Shown: in pieces, positions 21,627-33,854 of the stretch
Numbering within the stretch: position 1 is the stretch's first letter
How the letters are laid out: the number at the start of each line of letters is the position of its first letter
Assembly: GCA_020205615.1 (NCBI GenBank)
Contig: CM035171.1
Span: 25,795,741-25,859,740, forward strand
Origin: Panax quinquefolius
Lineage: Eukaryota > Streptophyta > Magnoliopsida > Apiales > Araliaceae
Reading direction: 5' to 3'
DNA length: 64,000 nt
Notes under the pieces: generated by a model
The model's input: only the letters and a program-made list of their open reading frames with translations
Database searches by the model: none
Told to the model about the DNA's origin: nothing
Made by a program: the position numbers and the translations under genes

Positions 21627-22680
21627 ATGCCGCCACGAAGAAGACAACAACGTCAACCAGCTCAGGAAGAGTCTACCAATAATAATAATAACGCCAATGC
21701 TAATCCTGTTCAGCAATTGTTTAACTTGCTAGCCGGAGCAATGAATAATCAACCTCAAGCTACACCAAATACAACGTTTAAAGATTTCAAGGTGGTGGGA
21801 CCGCTAGAGTTTAAAGGTTCCATGAACCCGATCGAGGCTCAAACATGGGTTATGGAAATGGAGAAGGTTTTCGACGTCGCTAGGGTTAGAGAAGACCAAA
21901 AGACCGCCTTTGCAACGTTTATGCTGAAGTTTGAAGCTAGCTATTGGTGGCAAGCAAACAAAGTTCGTGGAGGTGAAGGTGTAATTACTTGGGAGAGATT
22001 TAAAGAGATGTTTTTCGAGATGTACTTCCCAACCATCTCACAGAACCAGATGGAGGTTCAATTTCTGGAATTGAAGCAGGGAAATATGAGCGTACCTGAT
22101 TATGCGGCTAGATTCAATGAATTAGCGAGGTTCGCCTTGTATCAAGTACACATGGACGAGAGAAAAGCCAGAAGATTCAAACAAGGACTAAAGCCTTGGG
22201 TATATAGTAAGGTATCAATGTTTCAGATAAACACTTTTCTTTGGAGTATTAGAAAAGGCCATCCTCATTTGAAGGTGGAAGCGATCACGGTGACCAAGTA
22301 TAATCAAAACGAAGAAGAAGAAGAAGAGTGAGAATGAAAGTAATAACAAGGTGGTGGGAGTAAGAATGGGAGGTAGTCATAATCGAAGAAGAGGAAGTAG
22401 ACGAATAATTCGTTAATTTGGAAGTCAACAAAGGAGGAAGAAGAAGAAGATCAAAGCGTGCTCAAAACTGCGGAAAAGCTCATTTGGGAGTTTGTATGAA
22501 AAGGAAAAAAGTGTGTGCTACAATTGTGGTCGGGAAGGCCACATAGCACCTAACTATCTAAACCCAAAGAAGGGGGCTTGTTTCACTTGTGGTTCAAGGA
22601 CCATTTGGCAAGAGGCGCCCTAAAAAGGGATCGGGAGGGTCGGGATCGAGGAGGAAGCCGGGAAACAATAGTGGAAATGC
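21627..22680 (+). pseudogene. Gypsy gag (retrotransposon gag domain and damaged zinc knuckle)
   Basis: From the ATG at 21627 the protein starts MPPRRRQQRQPAQEES and carries the gag capsid-like domain (FKDFKVVGPLEFKGSMNP, then WVMEMEKVFDV, then FKEMFFEMYFP and LELKQGNMSVPDYAARF) to about residue 195. After this the frame is lost. The zinc knuckle reappears near 22510 as CYNCGREGHIAPNY, where the last cysteine is tyrosine (a single G-to-A change). Gag forms the virus-like particle and packages the element RNA. Confidence 0.85.
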
Positions 22681-22799
22681 CTTAAGTATCACCAGGACCA
22701 ACCCGTAACAAACCAACCGACCACCGGGACTTTCAACATGACGGTGCGAGGATGCGATTCAATCCGTGATGTGGTGTCGGGTATCATTCGATCAATAAA

Positions 22800-23190
22800 A
22801 TTAATGCTTATATTTTATTTGATTAGGGTGCTACTTATTCCTTTATATCGATGACTTTGCTAAGAATTTGGATTTGCCTAAGGATGAATTGGATTACCCC
22901 ATGAACATAGAAATTGGGAATAGAGAAATAATCACTGTTAAGTACGTACATAAGAACTGTAGAGTGGATATTAAGGGTAATATCATGAACGTAGATCTTA
23001 TCCTTATTCGACTTGGGGAATTTGACGTTATATTAGGAATGGATTGGTTATTCAATTACTGGTACGTAATTGATTGCCAAAAAAAGCGTATTAACCTTAT
23101 GACCCGTCAAAGGTTGTGTTTTATGGTAGTGAAGTCGCCTGAACAAGCGAGTTATTCGACGATGATGCGAGGCGGGAAGTTTTTAAGATA
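22800..23190 (+). pseudogene. Gypsy aspartic protease with a stop in the active-site triad
   Basis: The active-site D-(S/T)-G reads GAT TAG GGT at 22821-22829: the middle codon is a stop, followed by ATYSFIS as in other gypsy proteases. Downstream FDVILGMDWLFNY is the conserved C-terminal protease motif (usually ILGMDWL). An upstream frameshift separates it from gag. The enzyme would mature the polyprotein; this copy cannot. Confidence 0.8.
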
Positions 23191-23289
23191 AAATTTGTGT
23201 AGGATACTTAGCTTACATAGTCGATAATCGAAAAGAGAATCCAGAAGGTAGAAGAAATCGATTGTGAGGACTTCATCGACGTATTTTCA

Positions 23290-24595
23290 GACGATTTGCG
23301 GGACTTCCACGGAGATAGAGAGGTAGATTTTGTGATCGATTTGGCGCCAGAGCGCTCCAATATCGAAGGCACCATATCGAATGGCACCGAGAGAGATGAA
23401 AGAATTAATGGTATAACTCGCAAGAATTGTTGGACAAGAAGTACATTCAACCGAGCATATCGCCGTGGGGAGCACCGGTGTTATTTGTGAAAAAGAAGGA
23501 TGGATCGATGCGGCTCTGCATTGACTATAGAGAACTGAATAAGGTCACGATTAAGACCAGATATCCATTACCGAGGATCGATGACCTGTTTGATCAATTG
23601 AAGGGGAGAGATACTTTTCCAAGATAGACTTGAGAAGCGGTTATCATCAACTGAAGGTGAGGCGGAGGATGTACAGAAGGCAGGCGTTCGTAAGCGATAT
23701 AGTCACTTCTACTGAATTTTTAGTAATGTCGTTTGGTCTTATGAATGCTCCTGCATCATTTATGGGACTAATGAATGGTGTGTTCAAGCCATTTTTGGAT
23801 AAGTTCGTAGTGGTATTTATAGATGACATTTTGGTCTATTCGAAAACCAAGGAAGAACATGAAGAGCATTTGAGATTAACATTAGAAGTATTGAGAAGGG
23901 AAAAGTTATATGCCAAGTTTTCAAAATGCGAATTTTGGATTGAACGAGTACAATTTCTTGGTCACGTAATCGATAAAAACAGAATTTCGGTAGATCCATC
24001 CAAAGTCAAAGCCGTGATCAACTGGGATCAACCGAGGACGCCATCGGAAGTGCGAAGTTTTCTTGGATTTACAGGATATTATAGAAGGTTCGTACAAGAC
24101 TTTTCCAAGATCGCAACTCCGTTAACGAATTTAACTCGAAAAGCTGTGAAATTTGTTTGGACGGATAAGTGTGAGGAATGTTTTTAAGAATTTAAAAAGT
24201 GGTTAAGTTCAGCACCGGTGTTATCTCTTCCAGATGACACATAAAATTTTGTTGTTTATAGTGATGCGTCGCATAAAGGACTTGGCTGTGTGCTGATGCA
24301 AAACGATAAAGTCATTGCGTATGCATCACGACAATTGAAGGATTACAAGTAGGGATATCCGACCCACGACTTGGAGTTAGCTGCAGTTGTTTTTGCCTTG
24401 AAAATTTGGAGGCACTATCTCTACGGGGAGAAGTGTGAAATATATATGAACCACAAGAGTCTGAAATATATTTTCACACACGAAGGATTTGAATATCGTC
24501 AAAGAAGATGGTTGGAATTAATTAAGGATTACGATTGTGAGATTTTATACCATCGGGTAAAGAAAATGTGTTGCCGAGCGCCTTAAGTAGAAAAG
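23290..24595 (+). pseudogene. Gypsy reverse transcriptase and RNase H
   Basis: RT begins near 23427 ([30 protein letters not shown]), has one frameshift at about 23620, and continues at 23630 ([19 protein letters not shown]). The catalytic box is [11 protein letters not shown] at about 23808-23840. RNase H follows: the first aspartate in VVYSDAS (near 24256) and the glutamate in [11 protein letters not shown] are kept, but the third position reads [12 protein letters not shown], with N where D is expected. In-frame stops lie near 24186, 24241 and 24348. Both activities are needed to copy the element RNA into DNA. Confidence 0.85.
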
Positions 24596-24679
24596 GTCGG
24601 GAGAAATTGATGATGTTGACTCGCTCGAGAGGAGCTAATTGCAAAATGGAGAAATTGGGTTGGAAGTGAAGTATCTTAT

Positions 24680-26160
24680 GGAGATTGATGAGAAGCTATT
24701 TCGGATGCAATACGGTATAACTCTCTTAGATAAAGTAAAGGAGGCTCAACTTTAGGACGAGGAATGGAAAAAGGTGACGAAGAAGATATCCGAAGAAAGC
24801 TGAATCGAGATTTAAGATGGATAAGGAAGAATCTTTGAGATTTGAAAGTAGAATTTGGGTTCCGCCAATACAAGAGATTAAGGAAGAAATTTTGAGTGAG
24901 GCTCATAGTTCACGATATTCGATTCACCTGGTAGTACCAAGATGTACCAAGATCTTCGACAACATTTCTGGTGGCCGAATTTGAAACGTGATGTTGCAGA
25001 ATGTGTTGCCAAGTGTCGACACTTCGCCGAGAAAGTGAAAGCAGAACATCGGAGACCGAGTGGATTGCTACAACCGTTGGAAATCCCAGAATGGAATTGG
25101 GAACATATTACAATAGACTTCGTGGTTGGCCTTCCGATGACTCAGAAAGGCTACGATGTAGTATGGGTTATCGTTAATGGTCGATGAAATCCGCACACTT
25201 CCTTCCGATCAAAATAAGATTCAACTTAGATCGGTTAGCGAGGTTATACGTAAAAGAGATTGTTTCGAGACACGGAGTGCGGTGTCAATTATTTTCGATA
25301 GAGATCCGCGCTTTACATTGAATTTCTAGAAATGTCTACAAGAATGCATGGGTACATGATTGTGAATGAGTACATCATATCACCCTCAAACAGAGCAGAC
25401 AGATGAGTGAAAGAACAATTCGGACATTGGAAGATATGTTAAAAGCTTGTATAATGGACTTTAAAAGAAATTGGGATGATCATCTACCGTTAGGTTAGAG
25501 TTCGGCTACAACAATGATTACCACACTAGTATTGGCATGCCGCCTTATGAAGCGTTATATGTAGAAAGTGCGAGAACTCCACTTTATTGGGATGAAGTTA
25601 GCGAAAAGACAATTACTAGGGCAGAATTGGTACAATGCAATGACAGCAGAAATAGTCAAAGTGATCCGAGAAACACGGTGGTAGACTCAAGATCGATCGA
25701 CAGAAGAAATCTGTTGATCCACATCGTAAAAATATCGAATTTGAAATAGGTAGTTATGTTTTTTTGAAGGTCTCTCATTGGAAGGGAAAGATCAGGTTCG
25801 GAAAGAAAGGGAAATTGAGCCCGAGATTCATTGGACCATTTGAGGTGTTGAGAAGAATCGGAGAAGTTGCGTACGAGGTAGCCCTACCTCCAAAGACTCG
25901 AGAATGTCCATAACGTCTTCCATGTTTCTGTTTTATGACCCTACAAACCCGATTACAAGCACGTCATTGAATATGAACCCCTACATTTCGACAAAGACTT
26001 ATCTTATGAAGAAATTCCGGTTCAAATTATCGACCGAAAAGAACAAGTTCTGAGAAATAAAGTAATACTTTCTGTTAAGGTAATTTGGAGGAACCACAAT
26101 GCTGAAGAAGAAAACGTGGGAACTCGAAGAGAATATGATGATGAATTAATTACCTCATTT
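24680..26160 (+). pseudogene. Gypsy integrase with C-terminal chromodomain-like tail
   Basis: The zinc-binding region reads EAHSSRYSIH ... CVAKCRHF, with F in place of the last cysteine. The core follows: the first acidic residue lies in WEHITIDFVVGLP (about 25100) and the second in the FDRDPRF-like segment near 25300. A segment near 25840 reads like the GPFEVLRRIGEVAYEVALPP linker. The tail (about 25970-26090: VIEYEPLHFDKDLSYEE, then IIDRKEQVLRNK, then SVKVIWRNHN) matches the chromodomain-type end of Tekay integrases, which is thought to steer insertion to heterochromatin. Several frameshifts interrupt it. Confidence 0.8.
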
Positions 26161-26187
26161 ATTTACTTAATTTTATGTGTAACCGAT

Positions 26188-26289
26188 TAAGGGATAGAAT
26201 CTTTGTAAGGGGGGGGGGGGGGAGAATGTAACGGGTCGAAATTATTGAGTCGTGATTCTGGAGACAGAATCCTTTTAAGGGGAGAAAGA
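26188..26289 (+). other. Two polypurine-tract-like copies before the 3' LTR
   Basis: The functional-looking tract AAGGGGAGAAAGA ends at 26289, right against the LTR start TGTGACG. About 70 bp earlier AGAATCTTTGTAAGGG followed by a G run of about 17 and AGAATGTAACGG repeats the same layout (purine tract then TGTAACG). The G run is unusually long and may be unstable in sequencing. Confidence 0.6.
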
Positions 26290-29108
26290 TGTGACGAATG
26301 AGATTTTTTTTGTAATTTAATTTTAATATTTATTGAAGTAAATAAATATTTTCGATGATTTAATTATTAGATTAAATAATTAATTGATCTGATTGTGGTA
26401 GATTAATTTAATTATATGTGTTACATTTATTAAATTAATGTGGAGAATTTTATTATCAAGTATGCCATTATGTGAGCTTATTGTATTAAAAGAAATATTT
26501 AATAAGCCTAATGTTATTTTAATTAATTAATTTATTAATTAGAGATTTAATAATTTGACATTATTTATTAATGAGAAATTTAATTATGTGACTATGTGAC
26601 TTTATGAGAAATTATTATATTTTATTTAAAGTAAATTAAATAAATTAATTGAGTTATTTATAAAGGGTGTGACATTATTTAAACTATATGATAAGGTTTT
26701 ATTAAATTAAATAGTTTTTGAAACCTTTTATTAATACCAAACGAGGCCCTAAGGGAGTTTTTTTTAGCGGTTAACCATGATGGGGGTATGTGACCACTTA
26801 CAGCGTCGATTCTTCTCCTTTATTATCGACGTCTTCTTTTATTTTATTATTCTAAATGTCCGGAAGAAGCGAGAGAGGAGAGAGTTTGAAAATTGTCGAG
26901 AGAGAAATTGTGAGATTTAGAGAAATTGTGAGTGTGTAATCAATAAGTTATTGTGAAAGAGTCATATGTGATCATCTCTTCTAAAATTATTATACAGGTA
27001 ATTTCTCCAACCCAATTTCAATTTCACGTCATTTAGTTTTTATAAAAATGGCTTTCATTCCTTCTGTGAATCTCTGTAAAATGGGAAAATGGTATGATTA
27101 TGGGTTATGTATATTTAAAATATATCATATCGTATTTGATTATATATATATATTGTATAAACCATATCATCTGTTTCATGAAAATACATCGTATATAATT
27201 GCTTCAAAATTACAGAGTATGGGTTTTGGCCATATGGCCCTTATACGTAACTTTAATATGCCAAACATAAAATTTTCTGTAAAATTTCCACTTGTATATG
27301 ATTATGCATGCTAAAACGAACAAATTGAAACTTGAATGGTTGGATTTGGCCTTATAACGAATCCGTAGTGTTGAATTTTAGGAATTTATGTTCAATACTT
27401 CAAGAACATGAAGAACAGTACAATTTACATAATTTAATTATGTGATTATGTGTTTTAATGGGTTAAAATCACTCTATAAATGTTGGGTATTGATTATATA
27501 TAAATTATAACATATGGGTATGTTTAATTTGGAGAATTAATGATTATGTAGTGTTTAATTTCTTTGAACTATATGTTCTTGTGACTGGGAATCAAATTTT
27601 GGAGGTGTGCGTCATGGCCAACTCAAGCTCGAAGTCTCCATGTGCCATGCGCCGCAATGCCATATGATGCCAGTCTCAATGCCATGATTGCCAAGTCTCG
27701 CATGGCCTTGAAGACATAGTACAACAGTGGCGCCGCAGCGCCACTTAGCAGAATGGCCCGAAATGAGTTTTTAAAATGTTTAAGTCTAGCAATGTGTTAT
27801 TAACTTAGTCTATTGATCATGAAAACTTGTTAGACATATAATGAGGTGTTAAAATAAATTCTTAACACGTCCATAACACAATTACGTGTGAATTGAATGA
27901 TTGAATGCTTAGTTAACTTATTGCTCGTGAAGTCTTAATTTTTTTGACAATAAGTGTAGTAACTGACTAAGTATAGTCATGAGTTTGAGTTAGACAAAGA
28001 ATAAGCTTGTGATGTTTAGTACGTTATAATTGAGTGGTATTGTGAACGTAAATGATATGTAGGTAATAAATCAAAGAACGAGTTTTATTAAAGTGTAATC
28101 TACGCACGAGGCAAGTTTCCTAACCCTAATTGTTATCATTGTTCAAGTTTTTTATTTACCTTGAGTAAATTCTCATTACTATTATTCAAGTTTGAATTGT
28201 TATACTAAAGATTGATTATCTTTTCAAAGTATGAATCTGTTATACAATAATTGTTCTATTGTATACTTCTAGAGATTATTATTTAATTTGAATATCATTA
28301 TTGTTGAACATTGTTAGAATAGTAAACCTTATTGACTCAACTAGTCCATAGTTGATGAACGTTCTAAATTTCAGAACCCTTATTGAATTATCCAAACCAA
28401 ACTTCCTTTGGTGCAGACTCGAATGTCAAACTGAGATGAACAACCCTGCAAAGGGATTTACTTATGCGTTAGCGTTAAGATATTGTGCACAGTATGGTAC
28501 TAAGGGTTGATCCCCCTAAGTACGATTAGAAAGGTCCATAGTCTTATGACTGTTAAAGGTTTCAAGTATAACCCTTGATAACCTAGGACATAGTTTAAGG
28601 TCTTATGACCCTCAGAAATCTTTTGATTCTTGTTATTCATTCTTGATTTAAAAGTTGAGCTTTTATTTCAGAAGTCTTTGATTTCCCCCGCATGTTATTA
28701 TACATTGTTATTTCATTATTTTATTTATGAGCAATCATGCTCACTCTTGCTTAATAATAACATTGCAGTTAAGAACGAAAGAACCAACGCAGAGCCTTCT
28801 ACTAGTAAAAGGCAAGTACAAGATTAACAAATGATGAAGACTGTTGTTTTATATGATGATGTTAAATTTAAGACTTAAGACTTGATGTTGTTTAAGACTT
28901 ATTGTTTATATTTCATTTACGAGATGTTTAAGGTTAGTGTTAACACTGGGATTGTATTGTTATTCGGATGTTGTAACCCTTTAAGGGGAAGATTTTATTT
29001 CTATCTATTGCATGGTTTGTTTTTATTATGGGTAGATAGACAGATGATATTTGTACAGTGAATACCAAATCCCGTGGAATCGAATTACCCGGATTTGGGG
29101 GTGTCACA
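26290..29108 (+). repeat. Gypsy 3' LTR
   Basis: 2819 bp, TGTGACGAATGAG ... GGTGTCACA, followed by the duplication GCTAT. It is collinear with the 5' LTR. Confidence 0.9.
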
Positions 29109-29579
29109 GCTATAGTAGTATATGGTAGTTTTGTGTTTTATCATAAATTAGTAAATTCATATTCCTTTTATTAGTTTTTACTTGAAAATTTGTGGGATTA
29201 ATTACCAGACTGGAAGTTCATTTAATTTTGAGTTGTGGGATTAATGATTTTTTAAAAATTTAGGAAGAACTCCTTGATCTTTTTGATCTTCTCCCTAATA
29301 TTTGTTAGTCTTCTTCTCCCTTGTTCATCTTCTTCTTTTTTTCTTTTTTTAAATCAATTCAATCATTTATGAATAATGTCTTCACTGATCATTTATTTCA
29401 TTTGACGTCTTCAGTGATTAATGTGTTTCTTTCCTCCAATTATTTAGTTACACATGTTTATTACTTCATTTACACTTCGGTAATTTATTATCACAACCTT
29501 AGTAGACAATTCTCTCTTTTTGATGTTCTGCAGTTGCTGGACTGTTTCTACAAATTGGAAATGATGTTGCGTATACTTG
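29109..29579. other. Host sequence between gypsy and hAT elements
   Basis: It contains the direct copy of 16885-17010 (at 29262-29390). Near the right end a good splice acceptor (TTTGATGTTCTGCAG, ending about 29533) precedes a coding-like string (LLDCFYKLEMMLRIL), which is cut by the hAT element and resumes at 33847. Whether this is a real exon is uncertain. Confidence 0.4.
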
Positions 29580-29868
29580 CAGTGTTTTAAAAGTCGCTAG
29601 TCGGTCCCATGTCGGTTGACTAACGACTAGGGGATTAGTCGGGGATTAATCGGCTAGTCGAATTTTCAATTTAAAAAAAAATATATATTCTCCTTCCTCC
29701 TTCATAAGTTTTGAGCAAGTAGAATAACATAAGTAAAACAAATCATCAAATAAAAACATGGAAACTAAGTAAAACCAAATAGTTCGATGCTCTAAGTTCA
29801 AAACCAATTAACCAAATGAAACTAAGTAGCACAAAATCAATAATTAATCACTCCTCCTCCTCTCCTCT

Positions 29869-32800
29869 CTATCCCTCCAAGACTTGTTCTCCTTCGAACT
29901 CAAACTCATAATTCTCATCTTCCTCTTTGTTGTCATCATCTTCTGACACAAACTCGTCTTCATCTAATTCTCGCACATTTCTATCACTTCTTCTAGGTAG
30001 AAGGACCTCATACGCTCCCATAGCTTCCCCAACCATATCCCATGTAAGTCCCGAACCCGGCTCAACTTCATCGTCATCACCTTCAATAATCCATCCTTGT
30101 GCATTTGTTGTTTCACTAGTAATTTGGACATCCTTCTCCTTTACCCTTCTTTTCTTGTTGACAAGTTTGGCATTGAATTGGACATACACTAAGTTGTTCA
30201 ACCTTGTTGCATCAAGTCTATTCATTTTCTTCGTATGTATCTATACATTAAAGAAAATTCTCAAGTTAATAATTCTAATACCCTTATTAAAAAATTATAG
30301 CATATAATAAAGAGATGGAATATGTATTTCCTCAAAAGTGCTCCAATTTCTCTCACACCCAGATGAACTTGAAGTCAAAGAGAGAATTCTAATGGCCATT
30401 TTTTTTCAAGTTGGGTGTATGATTGCCATAGTTAGGGGTGAGCATAGTGCGGTTTGAAGCTCAAACCGCACACGAAACCGTTTAGGTGCGGTTTGAAATA
30501 TATAAAACCGCACATGGAATCATTTGTGATTGGTGCGGTGCGATTTTGAACCGCGCGGTTTGGTTTCATTTGGTGCAGTTTCGGTTCCAAAACTAATTGA
30601 AATAACAAACCCGTAAAATAGATAGCAAAATCATTCACGCAAACGTATTACACAGTGAACACAATCATGGAGCTAATTTAGCAAAATAGTTCTAGACATC
30701 AACAATTATATGGTTAATTAATACTATGTTATTACATTTGATTTAGGAAATACCAAGTCACTCTTGATTTGCAAACATGATTGATATAATTTATTCTTCA
30801 TTCAATCCTGCAATATCCGTCTTCTAAAATAAAATGAGGAGAATATTTTATAGTAGAGAAATTATATATACTTTTAGCAAATTTGAGAAAACATGGTGAT
30901 TATTTGGTGCGGTTTCGGTTTTATGCGTGCGGTTGTGACTAGTAACCAAACCAAAACCGTAAATTTGGTTTTTTAACCCACTTAAAATCGCCACATACGC
31001 CGGAACTGTTGGTGCGTTTTTAATTGGTGCGGTTTGTGCGGTTTTTGGTGCGGTTTCGATTCCAATTTGGTTCCTTGCTCAGCCCTAGCCATAGTTAGAC
31101 CACCATCCAACTAATCATGAAAGAAGCGTAATTCAATGAGTAATTTAGTACTAACTATAAGTTACTTAATTGGGAAAAAAACTAAGTTGCTAACTAAGAA
31201 AACTAGAAAAGTAATTACTAAGTTACCCGGATTATAAGTGTCATTGTTCTCCTTACATCCCTTTGCGGCCAATGATCTACCAAATCCACCCTCTATGTTC
31301 TTGTAATTCAACAACTCTTTATTGATGACCTCATTTTGAACTTTAAAATCATCGGGGAAGAAAGATTCAACACAAGTAAAAACACCATCCATGATAATTG
31401 GATTATCTTTCATGGTAGGATCCTTGAAAAGGTAAAATGGATTCAAAAAGTAAGCCGTCAAATGCAATGGACTATCAAGCCGACCTAAGCCTTTTGTGTC
31501 AATGACTTGTAGTATTGGCCAGTAGTTACCCTTATTTTGTTTGTATGCCTCTTTGATATCTTCTTTCACTTTCTTGAGCTCTCCATACACAAAGCCCATT
31601 GAGGGTTTCCAATCCCCATCAACAAGACGAAGAACCATCACTAATGGAGCAAACACTTTCAAGCAAAGAGTTACGCTATTCCAAAATGCCGTACTCATCA
31701 CCGTAGCAAATGCGGCTTTCCCCTTTGCAGTCTTCACCCATAGAAGAGCTCCCCATTCATTGGTAGTACACACCGTCTTTAACTCTTGTTTCTTCTCCAT
31801 CATACTTTGCATTGTCAAGAAGGCAGTTGCAAATCTAGTAACACCCGACCTCATTATTTCTCTCTTTTTTGTATGTTTTCTCATCAATGCCAATGTTCTA
31901 TGATGACCATAAATAAATATAGTGAACTTCTTTACCTTTCAATAACGTCTTTGAACTTTTGTTGCTTTCCAATCCCTTCAAGCATGAGATTTATCATGTG
32001 GGTTGCACATAGGGTCCAAAACATGTGTGGTATCTTGGCCTTCAACAATGTCGCCGCTGCCATATTATTAGAGGCATTGTCTGTGACTACTTGGATTATA
32101 TTTTGCGCCCCAACTTCATCAACGCACTTTTCAACATAGCCAAATATATGTTCAGCCATTGCGACATCTCCGAATCTTCCTTAGAAGAAAGAAAACAAGT
32201 CTCAGTCCTATAATTAACACATAAATTCATGATGCTTCTTCTTTTTTGGTCAGTCCAAGCATCGATCATAATAGAGCATCCCGTTGAAGCCCACTCTTCT
32301 TCTTATTTCTTGAGTGATTGTTTGGTTCTCTCCACCTCCTCCTTAAACAACACGGCTCCCTTAATTGGTATTGACTTGGGGGTTGGTAGCCCTATCCAAA
32401 TATACCCACCACTTTAACAAAGCTTTTAAAGCTATCATTGTCAATAGCATGAAATGGAATTCCGGCTTCGTACATCCATCGAGCCAAGTACCTATTCACA
32501 TCATGAGTTATCTCTTTCCAAAGTGCATCATTCATGTTTTGTTATCGCATCTTCTTACTTGCACTCAAATCCGGATTGATGGCCCTTGCATATTTATCCA
32601 TGGGACTAAGATAATGGAGCCTCTTCCTTGAACCTAAAACTTCAACTTCTTCGTCTTCATTAACTTCTGGAATTGCATCCATTTCCACTTCCGCTGTAAC
32701 ATTCACGTCATCTATCCTCTTGTCTCTCTTTTTAGTTACTGCCTTGTCAAGTGCCATCTTACACTTTTCTTTATCTTCCTTGGTTGACTTGGGGCATGGT

Positions 32801-33012
32801 GTTACATTTCCCTTGATATTTGCTATTTGTTGTTTCAATCTATAAACTCCTCCACCATATTCTTTGTCACATAATTTGCATCTCCAACGATCCTTGTTGT
32901 TAGGATTTACAAGGAAGCCATATTCCCATCCAACATCATCTGAAGCTCTTTTTAATACTGAACACTCAGAAGTAGTAGAGGTTGCCGAAGACGAAGATGG
33001 TGATTGAACCAT
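29869..33012 (-). pseudogene. hAT transposase (BED finger, DUF659, hATC), multi-exon and interrupted
   Basis: The ATG at 33012 opens MVQSPSSSSATS. A BED-type finger follows (WRCKLCDKEYGGGVYRLKQ ... CPKS). An in-frame TAA lies at about 32542 and a TAG near 32388. DUF659 runs from about 32530 to 31932 (IQVVTDNASNNMAAATLL with a catalytic-type aspartate, then CATHMINLMLEGIGK). The segment 31893-31220 continues to GRSLAAKGCKENNDTYNP, then an intron. The hATC dimerisation exon (WWSNYGN ... MAIRILSLTSSSSGCERNW, about 31110-30320) is split by the 655-bp MITE. The last exon, from about 30234 to 29869, carries NRLDATRLNNLVYVQFNAKL and an acidic tail. The donor after ..WSTFEE reads GA rather than GT. 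It would cut and join the element ends; it is not functional as read. Confidence 0.85.
30433..31087. mobile_element. Non-autonomous hAT element inserted in the hATC exon
   Basis: TAGGGGTGAGCA ... TGCTCAGCCCTA ends, with the perfect 8-bp duplication GCCATAGT at 30425-30432 and 31088-31095. The body has many GGTGCGGTTT motifs near both ends. The duplication falls inside the codons for SNYGN of the transposase, so the insertion killed that exon. Confidence 0.9.
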
Positions 33013-33854
33013 TGATACTATACTATACGACTATACCTATGCATAAAAATATAAAATCAGTCATTTCTCCATTGATTTGGTCATTTGGGCAAACTAAACC
33101 CCACCGTCAGATTTTAATAATTTAATTTATAACTGAAGTTGAAAAAATTTAAAATAAAATATAACAATTAAAAGAAAATTAATTTTGCCCACCTTGCTGA
33201 CAAACTATTATGCTTATATTAGTCGATTATAAACTATTTACAAAAAAACAAAAAATAGAGAAATTGAGAGAGAGAGAGAGAGACGAGCTGGAGTCGAAGA
33301 AGAAGAGAAGTGAGCTTACATGAGCTGAGAGGAGATCTCCACAGTTGGCAACAATCGAAGAAGAAGATCAACAGTCGGCAATAGTCGAGTCGATCCCATC
33401 GGCGACAGTCGTCAACAGCAGCAGTAGTCGAAGAAGAAGAAGCAACAGCAACAGTCGATTCATTCAACAGCAGCAACAATCGAAGAAGAAGCAACATCAA
33501 CAACAATTGATCCAGCAGTCGATCGAATGTTTTTTTTCTTTTTTTATAACCACAGTCGGCAGGTAGGGTTTAAAATTTAAAGTTATAAACACATTCAATA
33601 AATTACACCATGATCCCAAATATTTTACATGTTTTGGTTTTTACCCCGATATGTTCCAATTTTCCCCGACTTGTTACGATTTTTTGATTTACTCCGACTA
33701 GGCGACTTTCCCGACTGGGCGAATTTACCGACTAGTCGACTACTGAAGCCCTACTAAGTCGGTCATCGACTAAATCAAAGGACTAGGCCCTGGTCGACTC
33801 GGCGAGCTTCCGACCCCGACCTAGTCGGCCGACTTTTTGAACACTGTATACTTG

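Larger units (their letters stand above)
17571..29108 (+). mobile_element. Complete Ty3/gypsy retrotransposon, Tekay-like chromovirus
   Basis: The element is 11.5 kb with LTRs 17571-20372 and 26290-29108, which begin TGTGA and end TCACA. The flanking 5-bp duplication is GCTAT (17566-17570 and 29109-29113). Internal order is PBS, gag, protease, reverse transcriptase, RNase H, integrase, and a C-terminal chromodomain-like tail. That order and the 2.8-kb LTRs fit the Tekay/Del clade. All ORFs are broken by frameshifts and stops. LTRs are near identical over long stretches (one difference in about 570 bp from 18256), implying a young insertion, yet differ strongly in short clusters. Confidence 0.9.
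29580..33846 (-). mobile_element. hAT transposon with its own (broken) transposase
   Basis: Ends are CAGTGTTTTAAAAGTCG (left) and its inverted partner ...CGACTTTTTGAACACTG (right). The perfect 8-bp duplication TATACTTG lies at 29572-29579 and 33847-33854. Subterminal regions on both sides (29590-29665 and 33680-33840) are packed with CTAGTCG/CGACTAG motifs, probable transposase sites. The transposase is on the minus strand. Total 4267 bp, of which 655 bp is a later MITE. Confidence 0.9.

Noticed and set aside
26188..26222. LTR start at TGTAACGGG after the G run
   Set aside because: The 5' LTR and the GCTAT duplication fix the LTR start at 26290.
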